Source: Rheinheimera oceanensis | GTDB lineage: Bacteria > Pseudomonadota > Gammaproteobacteria > Enterobacterales > Alteromonadaceae | Direction: 5' to 3' | DNA: 64,000 nt | NCBI RefSeq assembly: GCF_018831085.1 | Contig: NZ_JAGPNM010000001.1 | Coordinates: 62,001 to 126,000 of the forward strand | Part shown: piece by piece, positions 1 through 9,766 of the stretch | Position numbering within the stretch: position 1 is the first letter of the stretch | How the letters are laid out: each line of letters opens with the position of its first letter | Translations under genes and position numbers: made by a program | Notes under the pieces: generated by a model | Databases searched by the model: none | What the model was told of the DNA's origin: nothing | The model's input: the letters and a program-made list of their open reading frames with translations, nothing else

Positions 1-1
1 G

Positions 2-682
2 CACTGCGGAGCGGGCCTGGTAAGCTTATTCACGCAACCTGAACATATCAGCGCTACGTTGAGCCGCCAGCCAGAAGTGATGGTAAGCCATCAGCATTTC
101 AGCAATATGCTGGCGCGGGCAACAGTACTGCTGGCAGGGCCGGGTCTTGGCTTGCGCAGTTGGGGTAGCGCTTTAATGGCTCAGATATTAGCGTCTGACA
201 AACCCTTGTTACTTGACGCCGATGCACTGAATTATCTGGCAGCCTTACCACAAGCTGAGCAACAACAGTTAAAGCGCGACAACTGGCTGCTAACGCCACA
301 CCCGGGTGAAGCCGCACGCTTGCTCGGTTGCAGCAGCGCTGACATTCAGCATAACAGGCTCGCAGCCGTGCAACAGCTGCAACAACGCTTTGGCGGCACC
401 GTACTGCTAAAAGGCCATGCCAGTCTGATTGCAGGGCCGCAACAGCTGGCCAGACTCGACTGTGGTAACCCCGGCATGGCCTGCGGGGGTATGGGCGATG
501 TGCTATCCGGCATTATCGCCGCGCTGCTGGCACAGGGTTTAACCGGTTTTGATGCCGCTGCACTTGGAGGCTGGCTGCACGGCACTGCGGCAGACCAGCT
601 GGCTGCTATCCAGGGCGAGCGCGGCCTGACGCCAACTGCTATACTGCCGCGTCTGCAACTGTTGCTAAACGGAAAATCCTGA
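2..682 (+). CDS. nnrD: ADP-dependent NAD(P)H-hydrate dehydratase domain (NnrD), 5'-truncated
   Basis: The frame is open from base 2 at the window edge, so the gene starts upstream; 226 codons are visible. The family dehydrates damaged S-NAD(P)HX back to NAD(P)H using ADP or ATP. The visible part covers the ribokinase-like C-terminal domain: the CGAGLVSLFT segment at the left edge, a PEVMV segment, LLLDADALN, TPHPGEAARLLG, and the anion-hole/catalytic motif CGGMGDVLSG near bases 480-509. An internal TTG at 59 is not a convincing start because the conserved glycine-rich segment lies before it. In most gammaproteobacteria this domain is fused to an N-terminal NAD(P)HX epimerase (YjeF), which would be outside the window. 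The DUF188 gene follows after 3 bp. Confidence 0.93.
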   Translation, partial: HCGAGLVSLFTQPEHISATLSRQPEVMVSHQHFSNMLARATVLLAGPGLGLRSWGSALMAQILASDKPLLLDADALNYLAALPQAEQQQLKRDNWLLTPHPGEAARLLGCSSADIQHNRLAAVQQLQQRFGGTVLLKGHASLIAGPQQLARLDCGNPGMACGGMGDVLSGIIAALLAQGLTGFDAAALGGWLHGTAADQLAAIQGERGLTPTAILPRLQLLLNGKS

Positions 683-685
683 CAG

Positions 686-1138
686 ATGAAAATTTACGTC
701 GACGCTGATGCCTGCCCGGTGGTAATCAAAGACATTATTTTTCGTGCCGCCGAGCGCAAACAAATAGCCACACTGCTGGTAGCGAATCAACTTATCCGCG
801 TACCGCCATCGAAGTTTATCTCGGCCATTACGGTGTCCAGCGGCTTTGATGAAGCCGACAATGAAATAGTACGCCGCTGCGAAGCCGGTGATTTGGTGAT
901 CACCGCAGATATTCCGCTGGCAGCCGATGTGCTGGCCAAAGGCGGCCATGCGCTAAACCCGCGTGGCGAGCTGTACAGCAACGACACCATTAAACAAAAG
1001 CTGACCATGCGTGATTTTATGGATACCCTGCGTGGCAGCGGTGTGCATACCGGCGGCCCGCCGCCGCTGAACCAAAGTGACCGCCAGGCCTTTGCTAATC
1101 AATTGGATAAGCTGTTACAACAATATGCCAAAGGTTAG
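686..1138 (+). CDS. DUF188 / YaiI-YqxD family protein
   Basis: A 150-residue protein matching the YaiI/YqxD family in length and motifs: the N-terminal [15 protein letters not shown] with the acidic-cysteine DADACP at residues 6-11, [12 protein letters not shown] in the middle, and the C-terminal TGGPPPL. Members have a PIN-like nuclease fold, but the biochemical role is not established, so I assign none. It starts 3 bp after nnrD and is probably co-transcribed. Its stop codon overlaps the convergent pseudouridine synthase by 4 bp. Confidence 0.9.
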   Translation: MKIYVDADACPVVIKDIIFRAAERKQIATLLVANQLIRVPPSKFISAITVSSGFDEADNEIVRRCEAGDLVITADIPLAADVLAKGGHALNPRGELYSNDTIKQKLTMRDFMDTLRGSGVHTGGPPPLNQSDRQAFANQLDKLLQQYAKG

Positions 1139-2076
1139 CCTGGCCAGGCCAACAGCTGTATCTTACTGCTGAATTGCTGCTGTTTTTGCGTTACAGGATC
1201 GGTAAAACTTAACTGTTTTGCCAGCAGTTGCAACGGCTTATCAAGCTGCAGTGCCTGCTTCGGTTTCAGTTCAGGGTAATAATTATCATACAAAATCGGC
1301 ATACCCAGGCTAAGCATATGCAGGCGTAGCTGATGGGTTTTACCGCTGTGTGGTGTCAGCTCAAACAGCCCAAGTTCATCGCTTTTGGCCACCAGGCTGA
1401 TATCTGATACCGCATTTACCTCCCCCGGTACCATGGCGTTAATAAAACGCGGCGTGCTTTTTTCAATGCGGTTTGCAATACGCCAATGCTGTGGTAACTC
1501 CGCTGTGGCAGCCTGCGGTGTTAACCGCGCCACCGCCTGATATTGCTTGTTGATAATGCCCTCACTAAACAGCTGGTAATAAGCCGGCCGGCTTTGGGCA
1601 TTAACAGAAAACAGCACCAGGCCAGCGGTATCGCGGTCTAACCGGTGCACAGGGGCAATATCGCTTATACCGGTGTCAGCCTGTAAGCGCGCCAGTAAGC
1701 ACTCATTAACGTATTCACCGCCTGGCGTAACCGGCAAAAAATGCGGTTTGTCTGCCACAATAATATGCTCATCCCGGTACACAATGTGGTGTACAAACGG
1801 AACAACCGGCTCAGCCGTTACTTCACGGTAATAGCACAGCCGCTTGCTGGGCATAAAAGGCGTATCTGCGTTGATGGCGTCGCCGTTAAACCAGTGTACT
1901 TTGCCTGTAGCAATGCGCTCACGCCAGATAGCTTCACTGATAAGCGGAAACCGGCTGCAAAGAAACTGCAGCACGCTATGCCAGCCGTTATTAACAGCTG
2001 GCAGGGTAATTTCAGAGGCTTGGCGGGCTATCGACACGGCAAATTCCGGCAGAAAAATCAGCGCGCAGTGTAGCAT
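1135..2076 (-). CDS. RluA-family pseudouridine synthase
   Basis: About 313 residues. RluA-type enzymes isomerise uridine to pseudouridine in rRNA or tRNA. The catalytic signature [10 protein letters not shown] begins at residue 144, with the nucleophilic Asp in HRLD; the [12 protein letters not shown] C-terminal segment ([11 protein letters not shown]) is also present. The frame stays open far upstream to 2313, but that stretch would overlap the divergent TapT gene, so I chose the ATG at 2076; a GTG about 13 codons further in is another possibility. The substrate cannot be deduced; the short N-terminal region lacks a clear S4 domain, which resembles the RluA/TruC subgroup rather than RluC/D. 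Confidence 0.88.
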   Translation of the reverse strand: MLHCALIFLPEFAVSIARQASEITLPAVNNGWHSVLQFLCSRFPLISEAIWRERIATGKVHWFNGDAINADTPFMPSKRLCYYREVTAEPVVPFVHHIVYRDEHIIVADKPHFLPVTPGGEYVNECLLARLQADTGISDIAPVHRLDRDTAGLVLFSVNAQSRPAYYQLFSEGIINKQYQAVARLTPQAATAELPQHWRIANRIEKSTPRFINAMVPGEVNAVSDISLVAKSDELGLFELTPHSGKTHQLRLHMLSLGMPILYDNYYPELKPKQALQLDKPLQLLAKQLSFTDPVTQKQQQFSSKIQLLAWPG

Positions 2077-2128
2077 AAAAGCCGTTACAATAGCCGCCCT
2101 TAACAAAGCAGCCATCAGCAGATCCAGC

Positions 2129-2818
2129 ATGTCGCATATTAATTCTGTCCTCAGGCTCCGTGCGCAGGAGCTGGCAAAAGCCACAAGGGTGTTTAACGCC
2201 CGTGGCAGCAAAGTTAAACGCTGTGAGCAGTGCCTGCTGCCACAAGCTGAGTGCATCTGTGCCAGTAAACCCAGCGTCGTGAGTAACAGCGCCTTTTGTT
2301 TTATTATGTACACCGGCGAATGCTATAAACCCAGTAATACCGGCCGTATTATTGCTGATGTGATAGCCGACAACCATGCTTATGTCTGGGACAGAACCCG
2401 GCCCGATGCAGCCATGCTGACACTGCTGGCCGATGCGCGTTATGCACCGATAGTGGTATTTCCGCAGCAATATGCGCAAGCTGAGCGCTGCATTAACAGC
2501 CCGCTTGAGCTTAGCAGCGTGCAAAATGGTAAAATACCGCTGTTTATTATGCTGGACGGCACCTGGCGTGAAGCAAAAAAAATGTTTAAAAGCTCTTATT
2601 TAGCTAACCTGCCAGTTCTGGGCATTCAACCGCAGCAGGGCTCAGGCTACCAGTTGCGCGAAGCGGCACACCTGCACCAACTGTGTACCGCCGAAGTTGC
2701 CATTGAAGTACTGAAGCTGGCAAACGACAATAGCGCTGCCACAGCATTGCAACACTACTTTGATACCTTTCGCAGTGCTTATATTGCCGGTAAACCTCAT
2801 CTGAGTTTTGCCTTGTAA
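2129..2818 (+). CDS. tapT: tRNA-uridine aminocarboxypropyltransferase (DTW domain)
   Basis: A 229-residue DTW-domain protein of the YfiP/TapT type, which transfers the aminocarboxypropyl group of SAM to uridine (acp3U47) in tRNA. It has a cysteine cluster RCEQCLLPQAECIC (Cys 32, 35, 42, 44), likely metal binding, then the SAM/DTW region FIMLDGTWREAKKM with the family D-x-T-W at 143-146. The frame extends upstream to 1844, but homology begins near the ATG at 2129, leaving 52 bp to the divergent pseudouridine synthase. Both neighbours modify RNA, so this is a small divergent RNA-modification pair. Confidence 0.87.
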   Translation: MSHINSVLRLRAQELAKATRVFNARGSKVKRCEQCLLPQAECICASKPSVVSNSAFCFIMYTGECYKPSNTGRIIADVIADNHAYVWDRTRPDAAMLTLLADARYAPIVVFPQQYAQAERCINSPLELSSVQNGKIPLFIMLDGTWREAKKMFKSSYLANLPVLGIQPQQGSGYQLREAAHLHQLCTAEVAIEVLKLANDNSAATALQHYFDTFRSAYIAGKPHLSFAL

Positions 2819-2845
2819 CACAGCAGAGACAACAGCAGGAATACT

Positions 2846-3535
2846 ATGATCCAGGCAGTTATTTTTGATATGGACGGCGTACTGATTGATTCAGAGCCTA
2901 TGTGGCAGCAGGCCGAGCTTGAGGTGTTTAGCAACCTTGGCGTAACTATTTGCCCGCAGCGCCAGCAGCAAACCGTAGGTATGACTACCAAAGCTGTTAC
3001 TGCGCACTGGTACCAGCAGTCACCGTGGACAACGATGTCTCTGGATGAAGCTGAGCAAGCCGTGTTGCAACATGTTGCGGCGCAGATAAAGCAGCAGGGG
3101 GTAGCGAAAAAAGGCTTGCTACCACTGCTAAACCAGTTAAAGCAGGCCGCTATACCTACCGGCCTGGCTACTAATTCTCCCGGTTTTTTAATGGATACCA
3201 CCTTAGAAAAACTGCAGATCCGCCATTATTTTCATACCCACTGTTCGGTAGAAATGGTACAGCAAGGCAAACCGGCACCGGATATTTATTTACTGGCAGC
3301 AGAAAACCTTGGCGTAGCGCCTCAGCACTGTCTGGTGTTTGAAGACTCCTACACCGGCTTAAGTGCTGCCAAAGCAGCCGGGATGAAAGTTATAGCCTTG
3401 CCTGCTGTGCACGACTGGCACCTGGAAAAATTTGATCTGGCCGAGCTGAAACTACGCTGCCTCAGTGAGTTTGACTTAAACCAGCTTAACAGCAACCCTT
3501 TTACTGTGGCTCAGTTTAGCGCCCAGCCTGCCTGA
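2846..3535 (+). CDS. hxpB: HAD-family sugar-phosphate phosphatase, HxpB-like
   Basis: A 229-residue HAD hydrolase. Motif I is IFDMDGVLIDSEP with nucleophile Asp8 and general acid Asp10; motif II is in GLATNSPG; Lys and motif IV are in KPAPDIYLLA and FEDSYTGLSAAKAAGM. The TKAVTAHWYQ segment of the cap resembles E. coli YniC/HxpB, which dephosphorylates hexitol and 2-deoxyglucose 6-phosphates; the exact substrate here is inferred. A purine-rich AGCAGGAATACT precedes the ATG. Its 3' end overlaps the convergent hydrolase gene by 20 bp. Confidence 0.85.
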   Translation: MIQAVIFDMDGVLIDSEPMWQQAELEVFSNLGVTICPQRQQQTVGMTTKAVTAHWYQQSPWTTMSLDEAEQAVLQHVAAQIKQQGVAKKGLLPLLNQLKQAAIPTGLATNSPGFLMDTTLEKLQIRHYFHTHCSVEMVQQGKPAPDIYLLAAENLGVAPQHCLVFEDSYTGLSAAKAAGMKVIALPAVHDWHLEKFDLAELKLRCLSEFDLNQLNSNPFTVAQFSAQPA

Positions 3536-4307
3536 TTACGGCAAGCTGCTGCCGGTATTGCGCCACCAGCCAGGGTGCGTCATCCAGCGCTAAATCGTGC
3601 CCGGCCCAGGGGTGCTGAATATGCGCTACCTGCCAGTAACGGGCTAAATCAGCCGAGCACTGCGGGTTTACCAACTTATCCCCCAGGCTGCTCAGTAATA
3701 AAGTGGGGCATTGCGGCGCTGGCGTTATCACAAAGCGGCTGGCCGCCCATAACTGGCGCAGGGCATTTAATTTACTTACCGGCCTTTGCTGCTGCCATAA
3801 CTGCCAGTCTGGTATGACACGGCTATGTGCGGCGGCATTGGCGCTGGTTAACTGCAAAATGATTTGTTCACGCTGCGCAGCACCTACCACCACACTGCGC
3901 AAAATAGCCGGGTAATTACGCCAGCACAAACGGCGGTAAAACGGCGACAATGGCCTGGCACTGCTGTTAATCAGCGTTACCGAGGCCACTTCATGCGGAT
4001 ATTGCGCCGCCCAGTCGGCAGCCAGCATAGCCCCGAGAGAAATAGCCAGCAAATGCACCCTGCCGTTATACTGTGGTGCCTGCAACCATTGCTGGCGCAC
4101 CGATTGGCGCAAGCCACTTATACCGCAGGGCGAACGCTGCTGATACAACTGGCCGGTACCGGCAAAGTCAAAGCTCAGTACCGGGTTAGGTAAAGCAGCG
4201 CTCAACAGGGTTTTAAATTCCCCCCAATGACGCTGCTCACGGGTAAGGCCGCGGATCAGTAATACCGGCGTAGCATCTGCTAATACCGTGACATCTGCTA
4301 ATACCAT
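3516..4307 (-). CDS. alpha/beta-fold hydrolase
   Basis: A 263-residue alpha/beta hydrolase. The nucleophile elbow is LLAISLGAML with Ser90 (A-x-S-x-G rather than G-x-S-x-G); the C-terminal WAGHDLALDD supplies the catalytic His. The oxyanion-side segment PVLLIRGLTREQRHWGEF is typical of esterase-like members. No signal peptide is seen, so it is probably cytoplasmic. It overlaps the upstream peptidase gene by 10 bp, indicating co-transcription. The substrate cannot be deduced. Confidence 0.82.
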   Translation of the reverse strand: MVLADVTVLADATPVLLIRGLTREQRHWGEFKTLLSAALPNPVLSFDFAGTGQLYQQRSPCGISGLRQSVRQQWLQAPQYNGRVHLLAISLGAMLAADWAAQYPHEVASVTLINSSARPLSPFYRRLCWRNYPAILRSVVVGAAQREQIILQLTSANAAAHSRVIPDWQLWQQQRPVSKLNALRQLWAASRFVITPAPQCPTLLLSSLGDKLVNPQCSADLARYWQVAHIQHPWAGHDLALDDAPWLVAQYRQQLAVIRQAGR

Positions 4308-5308
4308 AGCGCTCTGGCCTGTGCCTGTAATTGCGGGCGGTTAACCTGCGGCAACCAGTTTTGATATGACATAGTGCTGTTAATAAGAAAGTTAATCAGG
4401 ATAAGGTGGCTGCGCAGTACCCGCCTTACCCGGTGTGGCTTTACCGGATGAAACATTCCCAGGCTGGATAACAGCTGAAACGGGTTTTTCCGTACCCAGT
4501 TCCACGAGCCCATTTCCAGCGTTAACGGCAGCATAGTGGTGTTGTGCGCCAGCGATAAATCGTACAGATAATCCCATAAATCACCGTGGCACAGATAGTG
4601 TTGCGATTGCGGCTCGAAAATATAATTCTGATGCGGGTAAGTTTGAAATAACAGTTCACGCAGCCGGTACATTTCAGCCAGATGTGCGATAGGCTGACGC
4701 TTGCTTTTAGCATACGGAAACCACAACCGGTCAGTAGTACCAAAACCGGAATGGCAATCCAGCACCAGTGAAAACGGCCGGTTAAACAATTCGCGCTGAA
4801 TAAAGTCCGTTACGGCCTGGTTTTCTGCTTCCATTCTGTCGGTACGGCCACGATGCCAGGCAATAGTGCGGCTGATACGCTGGCCGCCCACCAGCCAGGC
4901 AGCACCTTCGGTACATTCCACCGGAGCATTACGCATTAAGTCGACACTATTGCCATTAGCCCGCCAGCCATTTGCCATACCAGCCGGGTTAACCAGCGGG
5001 ATAAAATAAATACAGCAATGCGCCAGCGTATGTTGCAGACAAAGGTCCCAGGGTAAGCGGTTAAGCAAGGTTTGCAGATAAGCCAGCACCACCTGGGTGC
5101 CGATACGCTCCAGGCCATGGATGCCCCCTACCAGCACTACGGCCGGGGCAGATGCACTGTGGTTACCAAGTTGCAGGCCATATAATGGCAGGCGCTCTGC
5201 CATATGCGGTATGCTGGCAAGCAGTTCAACCTGTAATTGTGGCGGTGCCGTGTCAATTAACTGTTGCAGCTGAGCCAGCTCTGGCAGCATGGTATCAGTA
5301 TCAACCAA
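4298..5308 (-). CDS. M14-family zinc carboxypeptidase-like protein (DUF2817-type)
   Basis: A 336-residue putative zinc carboxypeptidase. The zinc ligands fit HGLE (His64, Glu67) in GGIHGLERIG and His186 in LDCHSGFG; the catalytic Glu is probably Glu265 in LTLEMGSW. There is no signal peptide. I chose the TTG at 5308 because a GGAG sits 7 nt upstream of it; the first ATG (5290) is 25 nt from that Shine-Dalgarno. It overlaps the downstream hydrolase by 10 bp. Amidase or deacylase activity on a peptide-like substrate is possible; the substrate is unknown. Confidence 0.82.
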   Translation of the reverse strand: MVDTDTMLPELAQLQQLIDTAPPQLQVELLASIPHMAERLPLYGLQLGNHSASAPAVVLVGGIHGLERIGTQVVLAYLQTLLNRLPWDLCLQHTLAHCCIYFIPLVNPAGMANGWRANGNSVDLMRNAPVECTEGAAWLVGGQRISRTIAWHRGRTDRMEAENQAVTDFIQRELFNRPFSLVLDCHSGFGTTDRLWFPYAKSKRQPIAHLAEMYRLRELLFQTYPHQNYIFEPQSQHYLCHGDLWDYLYDLSLAHNTTMLPLTLEMGSWNWVRKNPFQLLSSLGMFHPVKPHRVRRVLRSHLILINFLINSTMSYQNWLPQVNRPQLQAQARALWY

Positions 5309-5430
5309 CAGCTCACTCCGTTAGTGAAAGTTATATGACAGCATACCTGATGGCCGCCAGACAAAAATGGCAGTTTTATGAAGATTTCAGCCAGCTTTAC
5401 CCCGGATTTTCATCCGGTTATCCAGCACTG

Positions 5431-5459
5431 TCGGCAAAAGCCGCCGTGTCATTTATACT
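5431..5459 (+). promoter_or_regulatory. candidate sigma70 promoter of the kinase operon
   Basis: TCGGCA (4/6 to the -35 consensus) and TATACT (5/6 to the -10) are separated by 17 bp, 30 bp before the first kinase start. It is the best pair I see in the 180-bp gap after the M14 gene, but matches of this quality also occur by chance. Confidence 0.3.
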
Positions 5460-5488
5460 CAGGGACAGTTTAACCGGTGGGGCCGGAT

Positions 5489-6538
5489 ATGCCGTTTTTC
5501 AGTCTGGGGAAATTACTACGCTTTAATCTTTACTACTGGTCAGCCATTTTAATACTGGGCTTGCTCAGCTCCTGGCATGCTGCGGTTTTGTACAACAAGC
5601 CATTTGACTGGCGCCATCTGCCGATGATGCTGGCCGGCGACCTGGTTGCAATGCTATTAACAGCAGCGCTGGTAGTTTGGACCTATCAGCGTTTGGTGCA
5701 GCAAGTATTCAGTAACTGGCAATTGCTATCCGGCGTGGCTGTGGTTGCCGCGCTGTATATTCCGGCAGAAAATGCGCTATGGATGTTGTTATGGGACAGA
5801 GAGATTGCCGATATCCGCAAGCTTGTTGGTAATTTGGATACCTCTGTGCTGGCATTTTTTGTCTGGACTGCCTGTTACCTTACCGCACTGCTGTACCAGC
5901 AGCAGTTACAGCGGCTGGCGCAAACCAGCGCATTAAGCCAAAAAATTCAGCAACTGGAACTGCAGGCGCTAAGCCATCAGCTCAACCCGCATTTTACCTT
6001 TAATGCACTTAATTCCGTTTGTGCCCTGCTGGAAGCCCAGCGCTATGACGACGCAGAAACCATGTCTGAGCAGTTGGCGACCTTTTTACGTTATTCGCTG
6101 AGTAAATCGCCCGACAACCTGGTGCAACTGGCCGACGAGCTGGCGGCAATTAATGCTTATCTACAGCTGCAAAAAACGCGGTTTGGCGACAAACTAAAGG
6201 TTAACTGGCAAATTGATGACTCACTTAAATGCCAGCGTATTCCGCCACTATTACTACAACCTCTGATAGAAAATGCTATTAAGTACGCAGTTGCTACCCG
6301 TAAACAAGGCGCAACTATTACTATAGGCGGCGCGCGCGAGCACAACAGCTTACATTTGAGTATCAGCGATGATGGTCCCGGATCGCAGCTGGCAGCCGAC
6401 AACAGTGGCGCCGGAGTGGGCCTGAATAATATCCGCAACCGCTTACTGCAACACTTTGGCGACAGCGCTAGGTTAGATATAGGCGCCAGCCCACAGGGCT
6501 TTAAAGTGGATATCAGCTTACCATGGCAAACAGCATGA
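5489..6538 (+). CDS. LytS-type membrane sensor histidine kinase (intact)
   Basis: 349 residues, starting at the ATG at 5489 behind GGTGGGG; a GTG at 5477 in frame is an alternative. About four N-terminal membrane segments (roughly residues 16-135) are followed by a short coiled coil and the His_kinase (PF06580-type) domain: HQLNPHFTFNALNS with phosphoacceptor His168, N-box IENAIKYAV, G1 box DDGPGS and G2 GAGVGLNNIRNRL. All ATP-binding boxes are intact. It is first in an operon with a second kinase and a LytTR regulator. The sensed signal is unknown. Confidence 0.9.
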   Translation: MPFFSLGKLLRFNLYYWSAILILGLLSSWHAAVLYNKPFDWRHLPMMLAGDLVAMLLTAALVVWTYQRLVQQVFSNWQLLSGVAVVAALYIPAENALWMLLWDREIADIRKLVGNLDTSVLAFFVWTACYLTALLYQQQLQRLAQTSALSQKIQQLELQALSHQLNPHFTFNALNSVCALLEAQRYDDAETMSEQLATFLRYSLSKSPDNLVQLADELAAINAYLQLQKTRFGDKLKVNWQIDDSLKCQRIPPLLLQPLIENAIKYAVATRKQGATITIGGAREHNSLHLSISDDGPGSQLAADNSGAGVGLNNIRNRLLQHFGDSARLDIGASPQGFKVDISLPWQTA

Positions 6539-7617
6539 TCTTAGCCGGTGTGCAGCATCGGCTGGCTAATTTTTGGTACTGGCACCTGCTGTACTGGTTA
6601 AGTTACCTGTTGGTGAAATATGCCCATCTGGTGGTGCTGGTACCGCTGCAAAACGAAGCCACCTGGCCGTACTTAGCGATCTACAGTCTGGTGACGTTAA
6701 TCAATATTCTGTGCACCGGCGCACTTGGCCACCACGAGTTACTACAGCAGCGGCCATTATTACAGCAGCTCAAACGTCTGCTATTGGTGTTGTTGCCGCT
6801 GTGGCTGTTACTGGTAATACTGCGACAGTATCTGGTAATGCAATACGCTAGCGATATGATATACAACGTCAACTCAGTGCTGAAGTATTTTTCAGCCTTC
6901 TCACTGGTACTGCTGCCGTTGGCCGGTTGGCTGGCAGTTTTTATGCTGATTAAAACCAATCAGCTGCATTACGCAGGCGTACTGCAACAACAACAGCTGG
7001 CAAAGCAAGCGCGGCAGGCCAGATTAAAAGTACTGCGTTATCAGCTTAATCCGCACTTTATGTTTAATACGCTCAATGCGCTAAACGCACTAATAGTACA
7101 GCGCAGCGGCCAGGCTGCAGAGCAACTTATCCAGCATTTATCCACTTATTTGCGCCATTCACTGAAAAACCAGCAGGATGAGTTTATCCCGCTACAGCAA
7201 GAACTGGATGCACTGTCCGCTTATATGGCGATACAACAGGTACGTTTTGGTGCACGGTTGCAACTGTGCTGGCAACTGCCACAACAGCTGCCAGCTTTAC
7301 GTTTCCCGCCCTTACTGCTGCAGCCGCTGGCCGAAAATGCCATTCAATACAGCGTAGCGGAGCAGGCAGGTAACATCTGCCTGCAGATCAGCCTGCAACT
7401 GCAGGATGACTATTTAAACATTACCCTGGCACAGCAAGGGGCTGATGCCACTGCCGGCTGGCCCGGTGCGCAACAACCACTAAACTTAATTAATCTTGCT
7501 GAGCGGCTACAGTTGTTGTTTGGTAATGCAGCCGCTTTAACCCTAAGCCACAGCGCCGCCGGATTTCACAGCCGGCTGCGCATAGCAACGGAGGCGCTGA
7601 ATGACAGCCGCACTTAA
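6523..7617 (+). CDS. LytS-type sensor histidine kinase with degenerate ATP-binding domain
   Basis: 364 residues, overlapping the first kinase by 16 bp. Four or more membrane segments precede the dimerisation/phosphoacceptor region YQLNPHFMFNTLNAL (His178) and an N-box AENAIQYSV. The rest of the ATP lid is degraded: where the first kinase has DDGPGS this one reads AQQGADATAG, and the GxGL.N G2 box is replaced by GAQQPLNLINL. So it probably accepts phosphate but may not bind ATP itself, and could act as a partner of the first kinase. Its 3' end overlaps the response regulator by 17 bp. Confidence 0.88.
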   Translation: MANSMILAGVQHRLANFWYWHLLYWLSYLLVKYAHLVVLVPLQNEATWPYLAIYSLVTLINILCTGALGHHELLQQRPLLQQLKRLLLVLLPLWLLLVILRQYLVMQYASDMIYNVNSVLKYFSAFSLVLLPLAGWLAVFMLIKTNQLHYAGVLQQQQLAKQARQARLKVLRYQLNPHFMFNTLNALNALIVQRSGQAAEQLIQHLSTYLRHSLKNQQDEFIPLQQELDALSAYMAIQQVRFGARLQLCWQLPQQLPALRFPPLLLQPLAENAIQYSVAEQAGNICLQISLQLQDDYLNITLAQQGADATAGWPGAQQPLNLINLAERLQLLFGNAAALTLSHSAAGFHSRLRIATEALNDSRT

Positions 7618-8344
7618 AGTCATTATTGCCGATGACGAACCCCTGGCTATCAGTAACTTAAAAGCCAAGCTGGCGTTATATTCTAATCTTGAAATTGTTG
7701 ACTGCTTTGACAACGGCGATGACACCTTACAATTTTTGCAGACCGCGCCGGATATCGACCTGGTATTTCTGGATATTCAGATGCCGGGCATTAAAGGTAT
7801 CGACATTTTGCAACAGCTTGCTAAAGGCTCTGCCATGACCAGGCCGTTGTTTATTCTGGTTACGGCCTATGAGCAATTTGCCTTTTCGGCATTTGAGCAC
7901 TTTGCCTTTGATTACCTGCTAAAACCGGTGTCACGCCAGCGCCTGGCACAATCGCTGCTGGATGCCCGTACGGCACTGGACAAACTGACACTGCACACAG
8001 CACCGGCACAGGTTAACAAGCTGACGTTTAAAACCGGTGCCTCCACCCTGTTGCTGGACGATATTGACATTATGCTGATTGAAGCCGCCGGCAACTATTT
8101 ATGTATCCATACCTTAAACGACATCCTGATCATACGGGAAACCATGAAAGAGTTACTGCAACGTTTGCCAAAACAGTTTGTACAGGTGCATCGCTCAACT
8201 TTGCTTAATCTGCATCATGTTCACAAGCTGCAACCGCATAATAATGATTACGAATTTCTGCTTAGCAACGGTAAAAAGGTGAATGCTTCACGCCGCTACA
8301 AACTGAACTGGGCCGGCCAACTCAGCGCTCTGCCACAGCATTAA
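7601..8344 (+). CDS. LytTR-family response regulator
   Basis: 247 residues. The N-terminal receiver has the acidic pocket ADDEP (residues 10-14), phosphoacceptor Asp58 in VFLDIQMPG and Lys in DYLLKPVS; the C-terminal LytTR DNA-binding domain spans roughly 140-245 with QVHRSTLLNL and ASRRYK signatures. It is the output of the two kinases upstream, which it overlaps. LytTR proteins bind paired direct repeats upstream of their targets; none is obvious in its own promoter region. Target genes are unknown; the next gene (DUF3718) is a nearby candidate only by position. Confidence 0.92.
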   Translation: MTAALKVIIADDEPLAISNLKAKLALYSNLEIVDCFDNGDDTLQFLQTAPDIDLVFLDIQMPGIKGIDILQQLAKGSAMTRPLFILVTAYEQFAFSAFEHFAFDYLLKPVSRQRLAQSLLDARTALDKLTLHTAPAQVNKLTFKTGASTLLLDDIDIMLIEAAGNYLCIHTLNDILIIRETMKELLQRLPKQFVQVHRSTLLNLHHVHKLQPHNNDYEFLLSNGKKVNASRRYKLNWAGQLSALPQH

Positions 8345-8365
8345 CCTTACCGCTTATCCCTGCCG

Positions 8366-8398
8366 GGCGCCGGCTTATCACTTGATAACAACGGCGCT
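8366..8398 (+). terminator. hairpin after the LytTR operon
   Basis: GGCGCCG (8366-8372) pairs with CGGCGCT (8392-8398), and TTATCA / TGATAA form the top of the stem around a 2-nt loop, with a small internal mismatch. There is no U-run after it, so it may be a 3'-end-stabilising hairpin or a weak terminator. Confidence 0.35.
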
Positions 8399-8490
8399 AC
8401 CTCTTACCCCAATACTGCGGCAACCCGGTGCAATATTGCCACAATAGGACTATGGCAAACGCCATATGTTAAACAACTGAGGGTAGCACC

Positions 8491-8832
8491 ATGAAAACAG
8501 CACTTTTATTCGCAATATCGTTGGCAGGTGCCGGTGTGGCAATGCCGGCAAGCGCCGACAACTATGTCAAAGGCAGCTATTTACATAACGCTTTAGTTCA
8601 AGTGTGCCGCGAAACTGCAGCTGACGACCGCTTAGGTTTACATAGCACGCTAAAAGCTTACCATATCAGTAAACAGGCGGCGGTAGAAAAAGTGGTATGT
8701 AACGGCCAGCGGCTAATGGACTTTGCCCGTGCTAACCAGGCAGTTAAAGTCACCGCTATGTTGCAGCGATATGAAGACCGTATTAAAGGCCGCGTAACTA
8801 TTCAGGACGTTGCTGCATCAGCCGCCAACTAA
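8491..8832 (+). CDS. DUF3718 exported small protein
   Basis: 113 residues with a Sec signal peptide ending near PASA-DN (residues 21-23). The mature part contains QVCRETA and VVCNGQRLMDFA, the two-cysteine pattern I associate with DUF3718, a periplasmic family common in Alteromonadales with no known function; the cysteines could form a disulfide. GAGGGTAG lies just upstream of the ATG. It is a monocistronic unit between the LytTR regulator and the convergent kdsA. Confidence 0.75.
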   Translation: MKTALLFAISLAGAGVAMPASADNYVKGSYLHNALVQVCRETAADDRLGLHSTLKAYHISKQAAVEKVVCNGQRLMDFARANQAVKVTAMLQRYEDRIKGRVTIQDVAASAAN

Positions 8833-8841
8833 CCTGGCAAA

Positions 8842-8867
8842 CGGGACAGCAGCTAATCGCTGTCCCG
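8842..8867. terminator. bidirectional hairpin between DUF3718 gene and kdsA
   Basis: A perfect 9-bp inverted repeat CGGGACAGC / GCTGTCCCG with an 8-nt loop lies between the two convergent genes. The flanking T-richness is weak (CCCTTTGCTT), so termination efficiency is uncertain. Confidence 0.6.
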
Positions 8868-8875
8868 CCCTTTGC

Positions 8876-9763
<888 letters not shown>

Positions 9764-9766
9764 TTA

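Noticed and set aside
1844..2128. N-terminal extension of the TapT frame upstream of 2129
   Set aside because: It would overlap the divergent pseudouridine synthase coding region and has no family similarity.
5152..5526. Plus-strand open frame across the start of the M14 gene and into the kinase promoter
   Set aside because: It overlaps the M14 coding start antisense, has no Shine-Dalgarno and no recognisable motifs.
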